14,123 nucleotides of DNA from positions 1 to 14,123 of the forward strand of contig URVC01000079.1 of NCBI GenBank assembly GCA_900551245.1, given 5' to 3'. The translations under genes and the position numbers were made by a program. This document shows, piece by piece, positions 1 to 5,082 of this stretch (positions within the stretch are counted from its first letter, which is position 1; every line of letters starts with the position of its first letter). The notes below the pieces were generated by a model that was given only the letters and a program-made list of their open reading frames with translations, was not told where the DNA came from and searched no databases. Origin of the DNA: an uncultured bacterium (GTDB lineage: Bacteria; Verrucomicrobiota; Lentisphaeria; Victivallales; Victivallaceae).

Positions 1-84
1 TCAGAAATACCACAAAACGACTTGACAAAACCTAACATAGAAGGACAGGTGTGTGTCAAAGTAGGAAATCTTTGGAGGTTTATT

Positions 85-258
85 ATGGCAAAAACTGCTG
101 ACATGCAAAAAAAGACAATCGCAGCCAAAGGAACTTCCATATCCGCGCGGGAAGTAAGGGCATGTTTTGCTCAGCTTTCCCGCTCTCCGAAATCTTCACG
201 GGCCTTTCTGCAAAAAATAGGTGTAGCATCCCGAAAAAGAGAGGCCGTTTCCAAATGA
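85..258 (+). CDS. small basic protein, putative antitoxin or partner of the downstream ART-like protein
   Basis: 57 residues, rich in Lys and Arg, with no membrane segment or signal peptide. I do not recognise a named domain. The central part (motif SAREVRACFAQLS, then a predicted helix around RAFLQKIG) looks like a short helical bundle. The start at 85 is chosen because a GGAGG at 74-78 sits six bases upstream; an in-frame TTG at 22 would add 21 residues but has no comparable ribosome site. The stop codon overlaps the start of the next gene in an ATGA arrangement (255-258), so the two are probably translationally coupled. A small basic protein immediately ahead of an ADP-ribosyltransferase-like protein fits a toxin-antitoxin or effector-partner pair, but the antitoxin role is inferred from arrangement only. 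Confidence 0.65.
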   Translation: MAKTADMQKKTIAAKGTSISAREVRACFAQLSRSPKSSRAFLQKIGVASRKREAVSK

Positions 259-839
259 GAAACTCCCTGCCGCAGTTTGTTCTGGGGTATCATGGGTGTG
301 ATTTATCTTTGGTTCGGCAACTGCTGAATGCAGAAACTCAATTAAAATTCAGCAGAAACTCCTATGACTGGCTGGGCAGCGGTATTTATTTTGGGGAAAA
401 CGCCCCTTGCCGGGCCATGGACTGGGCGCTTGAATGTCAAAAAAATTCCCGGATAACAAAGGGAAAAGTAATTGAACCGGCTGTGATCGGGGTTATTCTT
501 GACTTGGGGAATTGCCTCAATCTGACGGACTCCCGCCATCAGAATGTAATACGGGAAGCCTACCGCGGCATATGTGACCTTTGTGCGGCACAGTCGGAAC
601 AGTTACCGAAAAATACGGAAAAAAGCAGGAAATTGGACTGTGCCGTCATTAATGCGGCGGTAGAACTGAACAAGGAAAAGGGATATCCTGACTTCGATTC
701 AATCAGGAGTCCCTATTTCGAAGGGGAACCTATTTATCCCAACGCATATTTCATGGAGAAGACTCACATTCAAATTTGTATTCGCAATCCGGAATGTATT
801 AAAGGATACTTTTTACCAAGTGATTTTCTGGAAAAGTAA
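255..839 (+). CDS. PARP/ADP-ribosyltransferase-like protein, possible toxin
   Basis: 194 residues if translation starts at the ATG of the ATGA overlap; an ATG at 162 would add 31 residues that only duplicate the upstream gene in another frame. The N-terminal GYHGCD (His13) and the later WLGSGIYFGE (Tyr45) match the first two signatures of the PARP-type ADP-ribosyltransferase fold, where His and Tyr hold NAD in an H-Y-E/Q arrangement (compare the GKGIYFA motif of PARPs). A C-terminal strand-like HIQICIRNPECIKGYF places Gln173 (or Glu168 just before it) where the third catalytic residue would be. Small size, no signal peptide and coupling to a tiny basic gene suggest a cytoplasmic toxin or defence effector that modifies a host or phage target using NAD. 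Fold assignment is moderately sure; activity and target are unknown. DUF3990-type proteins are the nearest alternative. Confidence 0.65.
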   Translation: MRNSLPQFVLGYHGCDLSLVRQLLNAETQLKFSRNSYDWLGSGIYFGENAPCRAMDWALECQKNSRITKGKVIEPAVIGVILDLGNCLNLTDSRHQNVIREAYRGICDLCAAQSEQLPKNTEKSRKLDCAVINAAVELNKEKGYPDFDSIRSPYFEGEPIYPNAYFMEKTHIQICIRNPECIKGYFLPSDFLEK

Positions 840-851
840 ATCCGCATTGGG

Positions 852-1172
852 TCATGCACTCTCCTCCTCGGCTGTATCTTCCTCGCCGCCGTCGAGGATT
901 TCGACGTTGCCGAGTTTTTTGACTTTACCTAGCATGGGGAAGTAGTCTGAGAGTAACGGCTCTTCCTCGGATTCATATCGTTTGCGCATCCCTTCGCTGG
1001 TTTTGTTGAGTTCGTAGATGATCTGTTCGAGCTCCAGCGACAGGGCGCTACGCTCGCCGGCCGCGTCGAATTTTTCGGGCGGAGTTGACTGGAGCTTGAA
1101 GAGCCGGGCGATCTTCGCCGCCAACTCCTGGCGGCTTTTTTCCAGTTTACAACAATAAATATGAAAACACAA
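852..1172 (-). pseudogene. 3' remnant of an unidentified gene (antisense fragment)
   Basis: Open frame of 106 residues on the minus strand, ending in an acidic tail (GGEEDTAEEESA). From about residue 10 (LEKSRQELAAKIARLF) onward the composition is protein-like: helical, amphipathic, GC-rich. The first nine residues (MCFHIYCCK) read like AT-rich non-coding DNA. No ribosome site precedes the ATG. The simplest reading is that only the C-terminal ~97 codons of a longer gene survive, with the join near 1145-1150. I cannot name the family. It runs toward the ART-like gene, whose stop lies 12 bases away. Confidence 0.4.
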
Positions 1173-1189
1173 GCAAAAAGACGCAATGT

Positions 1190-1566
1190 GTGCTGAATCG
1201 GACTCTTGTTTTGCAGGAAGGAACTTACAGCATCACCCTTGATGGAAAAAGCGAAAAAGACGTGATTGCCAAGACGGAGAGTATTCTGGTGATCTGCTGG
1301 GATTGCGCCGGTGACGATGCCACCATTCTTCAGCAAGAATTGACCGGCCAGTTGGACAATCTCCGTCAGGAATTGAACGGTAAAATCGATACCGAGACCA
1401 GAAAACTGCAGGATCAGATATCGAATCTGCAGAAGGCTTTGAATGACGCGATCGGCGATCATGACCGGGATCAGGCCGAACTGCTGAAGAAGATCGAGGA
1501 GTATAAGAAAGAACTCGCGGATTCGGTTTCCGGCCTGCGGCAGAAGTTGTCCTGGATGAATCGTTA
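1190..1566 (+). pseudogene. coiled-coil protein fragment
   Basis: Reading frame opening at a GTG with no convincing ribosome site. The first ~40 residues look like beta strands (LVLQEGTYSITLDGKSE). They are followed by a clear heptad-patterned coiled coil of about 75 residues (repeats such as LQQELTGQLDNLRQEL and LLKKIEEYKKEL). The frame stays open to 2179, but past about 1566 it runs across a dehydrogenase tail read in another frame and then antisense to the LacI gene, so that part is not credible protein. The frame is also open upstream to about 1100. I read it as an internal or N-terminal piece of a longer structural or phage-like protein that lost its 3' end. The function is unknown. Confidence 0.4.
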
Positions 1567-1584
1567 TGTACCCGCCGCCGTAAC

Positions 1585-1737
1585 AATTGCCCGCTTCGCC
1601 AAGAGGCATCAGCAGAGGATATTGCGCAGGCAGTTGCATTTCTGGCATCTGACGCGTCTGCGAATATCTGCGGAGAACGGCTTGTGGTTGACGGCGGGTG
1701 TTCCGCCCAGCATATGCCGGAGGATGCCGATTGTTGA
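1585..1737 (+). pseudogene. C-terminal tail of a short-chain dehydrogenase/reductase (SDR)
   Basis: In the frame starting at 1585, one base back from the coiled-coil frame, the translation contains PLRQEASAEDIAQAVAFLAS followed by GERLVVDGGCSAQ, and stops at TGA 1735-1737. This is the characteristic C-terminus of classical SDR enzymes (PLxR..peDIAxaVxFLaSd...itGxxlxVDGG). The Rossmann fold, NAD(P) site and Ser-Tyr-Lys active site are all missing, because the sequence upstream of about 1585 has no SDR character in any frame. About 50 of an expected ~250 residues remain, so this is a remnant of a gene lost by deletion or recombination. Confidence 0.7.
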
Positions 1738-1810
1738 AATGAGTTCCCGGCTCGCGTACTATGCTGGAATGGTTCCGGTAATCAAGGCGCGCCGGGGAGC
1801 TGATGCGGTT

Positions 1811-2776
1811 TTATTTTCCGGGAGGGGGAGCGGTGCTTTCGCGGATGATCAGCTTGGCCGGAATCAGGATGTCTTCCGATACGGTTCTTCTTCTCATCAG
1901 TTCCCAGAGCATTTCCACGGATTTTTGGGCGAGGAGTTCAAAATCCTGCATGACTGCGGTCTGGGGAGGAGCCAGAAACTCGGTCATGTATTCCATTCCC
2001 TGAGTTACCAGAGAGATGTCGTCCGGAATCCGGCAGCCATGCTGTTTCAGCAGGTGTCCCGCCTGAATGGCATACCCTTCTCCCATCACGATCAGGGCTG
2101 TAATTTGCTGTTTGAGCAACCAGTCCATTGCGTCCGGGAATTCCGCGGGTTCTGCAAAAGTACGGTAAAAGGCGGTTGATTCCAGGCCTTTCGCCGCCAT
2201 GGCTTCCAGAAAACCTTCCTGCGTCAAATGGGAACTTCGCAGCGAAAAATGCCGATCCCGGCGCATCATGCCGATCCGCGTATGTCCAAGGCCGGCCAAG
2301 TGTTCCACGATCAGCCGCTGGCCTTGTTTCGGGTCGCTCCGCACGGTATAGATCTGGTCGATGTGACGGCTGAAATCGTTGATGCAAACCAGCGGGCACG
2401 ATTTCTGGCGGGACCAGACTCCGGCAATACGGTCTTCGCTGCAAATGGAAATCGCTCCGCTGAAAATAATTTCCGAAACCAGTTCCAAGCCTTTTTCTGA
2501 AACGACAAAAGGGCATCCGCCTGCGACTTCAATTGCCTGACAGACCGCATATTCAAGACGTGTCCGATACTGCCCGTACTGCGCCCAGTTGGAAATTACT
2601 GCGATAGCCGGGGATTTGCGGAGGGCCGTATTGCAGTATTTCAGCTCGGCGGCTAGCGACAGGATATGTTTGCGTACCTCCGGCGCAACCTCCTGCTGGT
2701 TATTCAGAGCACGGCTGACCGTGGATTTGGATACGCCTGCATGGCGCGCCAGTTCCCGGATTGTGATTTTTTTCAT
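1811..2776 (-). CDS. LacI/GalR-family transcriptional regulator
   Basis: 321 residues from the ATG at 2776. The N-terminal helix-turn-helix reads TIRELARHAGVSKSTVSRALNN (residues 5-26 include it), the standard LacI family DNA-binding motif. It is followed by a helix-rich hinge and a periplasmic-binding-protein-like effector domain (about 60-310), with the usual DDISLVTQG-type segment late in the domain. The ATG at 2776 gives the canonical M-K-K-I-T-I start; a TTG at 2800 has an AGGGA seven bases upstream and would add eight residues, so the start is not certain. The hinge (YCNTALRKSP) lacks the usual PNxxAR. It is divergent from the glycan operon and probably represses it, and possibly itself, in response to a sugar; the ligand cannot be read from the sequence. 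Confidence 0.9.
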   Translation of the reverse strand: MKKITIRELARHAGVSKSTVSRALNNQQEVAPEVRKHILSLAAELKYCNTALRKSPAIAVISNWAQYGQYRTRLEYAVCQAIEVAGGCPFVVSEKGLELVSEIIFSGAISICSEDRIAGVWSRQKSCPLVCINDFSRHIDQIYTVRSDPKQGQRLIVEHLAGLGHTRIGMMRRDRHFSLRSSHLTQEGFLEAMAAKGLESTAFYRTFAEPAEFPDAMDWLLKQQITALIVMGEGYAIQAGHLLKQHGCRIPDDISLVTQGMEYMTEFLAPPQTAVMQDFELLAQKSVEMLWELMRRRTVSEDILIPAKLIIRESTAPPPGK

Positions 2777-2884
2777 ACGATCGGAGTCAGTCAGGCCCAA
2801 GCCGGATCCCTGCAGACGGAGCTTTGTTCCCGATGATTCCTTCTGCTCCTTCTTTTGCTTTCAGTCTGTTCGCGTCACATTTTC

Positions 2885-2894
2885 AAGCCGGCTT
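2885..2894. promoter_or_regulatory. 10-bp perfect palindrome, possible secondary operator
   Basis: AAGCCGGCTT is its own reverse complement and has a central CG, as many LacI-family operators do. It lies in the divergent region 36 bp, centre to centre, from the 19-bp dyad at 2921-2939. Short GC-rich palindromes occur by chance, so this is weak. Confidence 0.2.
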
Positions 2895-2920
2895 CCCCGA
2901 AAAGTCGAACAAACCGGCCG

Positions 2921-2939
2921 GAAAACGGATGCCGTTTTC
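2921..2939. promoter_or_regulatory. 19-bp dyad, candidate LacI-family operator
   Basis: GAAAACGG-ATG-CCGTTTTC is an uninterrupted 8-bp inverted repeat around a 3-bp spacer. It lies between the LacI gene (start 2776) and the operon beginning at 3233. LacI-family regulators bind pseudo-palindromes of this size, commonly with A/T-rich outer arms and CG toward the centre, usually close to their own gene. Position and symmetry support an operator; no second identical copy was seen in the window. Confidence 0.45.
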
Positions 2940-3033
2940 TCAAAAAATCATGAACTCCCATCTAATATAAACTTGGATTGCGGAATATCAAGTTTTGTCC
3001 CGGAATGTCCCGGGGGAATGAGGTTGCAGACCA

Positions 3034-3061
3034 TTGTTATTTTTCTTTCTTCACTTATATT
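3034..3061 (+). promoter_or_regulatory. possible sigma70-type promoter for the glycan operon
   Basis: TTGTTA at 3034-3039, a 16-bp spacer, then TATATT at 3056-3061. This is a fair match to -35/-10 elements in an A/T-rich stretch upstream of the prepilin-like gene. It would give a 5' leader of about 165 bases. A TTGACT at 3060-3065 is another -35-like sequence but has no good -10 at standard spacing. Confidence 0.3.
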
Positions 3062-3109
3062 GACTAAAGATGAAGCACTTTCGGCAGAATGAATTTGCAT
3101 CGTATTGAG

Positions 3110-3167
3110 AAAGGAGGACAAAGTAATTTTGAATATAAAAGTTTCGTTCCTGAAAAAAACTTGGTGA
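3110..3167 (+). other. orphan Shine-Dalgarno with possible 12-residue leader ORF
   Basis: AAAGGAGGA at 3110-3118 is the strongest ribosome-binding sequence upstream of 3233, yet no ATG or GTG follows at normal spacing. A TTG at 3129 opens a 12-codon frame (MNIKVSFLKKTW) ending in TGA at 3165-3167. It may be a leader peptide, or a relic of an earlier gene start. The 11-base spacing to a TTG makes translation doubtful. The rest of 2777-3232 shows no convincing gene on either strand. Confidence 0.25.
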
Positions 3168-3232
3168 TTCTTCCGCTTTCGGTCAAGGATGATTTCCCAG
3201 AGTCCAGTCGATGAAACAAAACACAGGTAACT

Positions 3233-4048
3233 ATGGCAGGAAAAATGAATGATCACATCTCACTTGAATCGCCCAAAAATACGAAGGAAAATGTAAGATG
3301 GAAATTTACTTTGATTGAATTGCTCATTGCAATAGCGATCATCACTATTCTTGCCGCAATGCTTCTGCCGGCGTTGAATCAGGCCAGAGCCCGCGCTCAG
3401 GCAATCTCCTGCTCAAACAACCTCCGACAGATCGGGATTGCCGCTCTCACTTACTCCGGGGATAACCGGGATTATTATCCGCTGGCCAATTGGAGGTGGA
3501 ATAACAAATTCGCATTCAACAATTCCTTCCCGCCGTTGCTTTATACCTATATTTCCGGTTCGGAATTTCCGGTAGAGGGAGCGGTCAGCAAGGTGTATCT
3601 CTGCCCGGCGGCAAGGGAAGAAACCTGTGTCAGGGGAAGTGACCGGGATGGCATGGCAATTACCAGTTATGCGTGGAACGCATTGCTCGGACTTTATCAG
3701 GGGACCGCCTCGGAGCAGTTCAAATATATGCCGCGCCGGATCGGCAAATGCCGGCAAGCCTCGCTGGCGGTCGTCATCCAAGATCATGATTTCAGTAAGA
3801 TCTATGGCGGAAATAATTGCGGCATAGAGAGCAACGCCGCCTATTTCAATTATCACACGCAGGATATCGCTTCCAAATGCGCGGCTTTGCCCCATGGCGG
3901 GAGAGATAATGTTGCAATGGCGGATGGACATGTTGCCTCGCAAAACCCGAATTATCTTACCGCAAACGATTTTAATTTGCGTTACCTGTACGGTAATAAT
4001 TATGGTTCGGATGCTTCGACACGTTCGTATTCCGTCTGGCCTTATTGA
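3233..4048 (+). CDS. prepilin-like protein with N-terminal methylation motif and H-X9-DG motif
   Basis: 271 residues. The type IV pilin/pseudopilin signature is at residues 24-29 (K-F-T-L-I-E, with Glu29 at +5). A single hydrophobic helix follows to about residue 47, ending in the LPAL motif typical of Lentisphaerae and Planctomycetes prepilin-like proteins. The C-terminal part contains the H-X9-DG motif (His221, Asp231-Gly232). A prepilin peptidase would cut just before Phe25; Lys rather than Gly at -1 is usual for this group. The leader is 24 residues, longer than usual; a second in-frame ATG at 3245 shortens it by four. It is first in the operon and separated from the next gene by 128 bases. 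Probably a membrane-anchored, periplasm- or surface-exposed protein, perhaps for holding or sensing glycans; the molecular role of this family is not established. Confidence 0.85.
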   Translation: MAGKMNDHISLESPKNTKENVRWKFTLIELLIAIAIITILAAMLLPALNQARARAQAISCSNNLRQIGIAALTYSGDNRDYYPLANWRWNNKFAFNNSFPPLLYTYISGSEFPVEGAVSKVYLCPAAREETCVRGSDRDGMAITSYAWNALLGLYQGTASEQFKYMPRRIGKCRQASLAVVIQDHDFSKIYGGNNCGIESNAAYFNYHTQDIASKCAALPHGGRDNVAMADGHVASQNPNYLTANDFNLRYLYGNNYGSDASTRSYSVWPY

Positions 4049-4176
4049 CTGAGCGGACGGGAGCCTGGTTGGGGACAGCGAGTACCAGATAGTTCGGAAC
4101 TCCCATATTATTAATGAATCAGAGAATTCACAGAATATTTTACATCACGATATTAACTGCAGGAAAGGAGATCACG

Positions 4177-5082
4177 ATGAGATTTGCTGTCATTCTTTTT
4201 CTTTTGGCCGGAGCGCTTCAGGCGGAGGAGATCAAACGGCCGGCATGGAACTGGTATGGTGGATGGAAAATCAAGACTGAATCGGCCAGTATTGTCCATA
4301 CTCCCAAAACCTGGCCTAAACTTGTGCGCACCGTTCCGTTGAAGGCGGATACACTGTATCAATGCAGTTTTTCGTATCTTGCGCCGGAAGGGGGACTGCA
4401 TTGCCGCGGCGGTAAAAATTCAGTCGCGCTTCCGGCGCAAAAGACGTTTGCTCCGGCAAAGATTTACTTCAAAACCGATGGCGACGGCAAGGCGGAATTA
4501 AGCTGGTATACCGAAGGAAGTTTGCCGTATTCCGCCGAGGTCAAAGATATCTCCGTTGAGGCATTTGACGGTGAAAAACATGCGGTGAAACTGGATTTTG
4601 ACAATGATCCGGGTCCGTTCCCGGTCGCGTTTTCCCGCCATGTCCGCTGGATGCGCGATGGCGGCGACGAACTTGGAACGCTGACAGTCGTGTCTGCCGC
4701 TGACCATATTGACGGCGGCAAGGCCATGCGCCTGAAGTGGGATTCCGAGAATCCGCCGGAACGGATCAATGCGGTATCCATGCCGGTTCCGGTCATCCCC
4801 GGAAAAGTTTACCGCGTTGGCGGCTGGTTCAAGGCCGACCACGACGGAAAAGCCCAGATCATCGTCGACGGCGGCTGGCAGAAAGGGCTGGAGCACTGGG
4901 TGAAATTCAATAACTTCACGGTTTCGCCGGAGTGGCAGCACCGGTCGTTTGAAATTGAAGTTCCGACGGCTGAAAAGATCGTTCAGCTGCAGTCCGGAGT
5001 CCTGACATTGTCGATCGGCCTGTTCTGCGGCGGAAGCCGTGAGCTTGATGTCAAGGGAATCACCTGGGAGTTTGTCCGATGA
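4177..5082 (+). CDS. secreted protein with two carbohydrate-binding-like beta-sandwich modules
   Basis: 301 residues. The start at 4177 is chosen because AAAGGAG at 4164-4170 lies six bases upstream and the protein then opens with a signal peptide (MRFAVILFLLAGALQAEE, cleavage near residue 17). An in-frame ATG at 4114 would bury that signal 21 residues inside. Two beta-rich domains follow. One is at about 20-150. The other is at about 165-301, with the IPGKVYRVGGWFKAD pattern seen in CBM4/9-type and related galactose-binding-like folds. No catalytic motif or transmembrane segment was seen. Its stop overlaps the start of the large hydrolase (ATGA at 5079-5082), so the two are translationally coupled and probably work together. 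It may be a glycan-binding accessory protein; the ligand is unknown. Confidence 0.75.
   Translation: MRFAVILFLLAGALQAEEIKRPAWNWYGGWKIKTESASIVHTPKTWPKLVRTVPLKADTLYQCSFSYLAPEGGLHCRGGKNSVALPAQKTFAPAKIYFKTDGDGKAELSWYTEGSLPYSAEVKDISVEAFDGEKHAVKLDFDNDPGPFPVAFSRHVRWMRDGGDELGTLTVVSAADHIDGGKAMRLKWDSENPPERINAVSMPVPVIPGKVYRVGGWFKADHDGKAQIIVDGGWQKGLEHWVKFNNFTVSPEWQHRSFEIEVPTAEKIVQLQSGVLTLSIGLFCGGSRELDVKGITWEFVR

Noticed and set aside
22..84. TTG-initiated extension of the 57-residue gene
   Set aside because: No ribosome site at the TTG; GGAGG is correctly placed for the ATG at 85, and the TTG is part of a TTGACA promoter-like hexamer.
929..1648. 239-residue minus-strand open frame
   Set aside because: It spans the antisense of the coiled-coil and SDR fragments as well as the 852-1172 fragment in another frame; it contains no domain-like pattern.
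1567..2179. C-terminal extension of the coiled-coil frame to a 329-residue protein
   Set aside because: This part runs through the SDR tail in the wrong frame and antisense to the LacI gene, and looks like random sequence.
2948..3256. 102-residue minus-strand open frame in the divergent region
   Set aside because: No ribosome site, no recognisable motif, and it overlaps the likely promoter and leader of the operon.
4049..4130. Rho-independent terminator after the prepilin-like gene
   Set aside because: GGGAG and CTCCC can pair, but across a loop of over 30 bases and without a following T-run.
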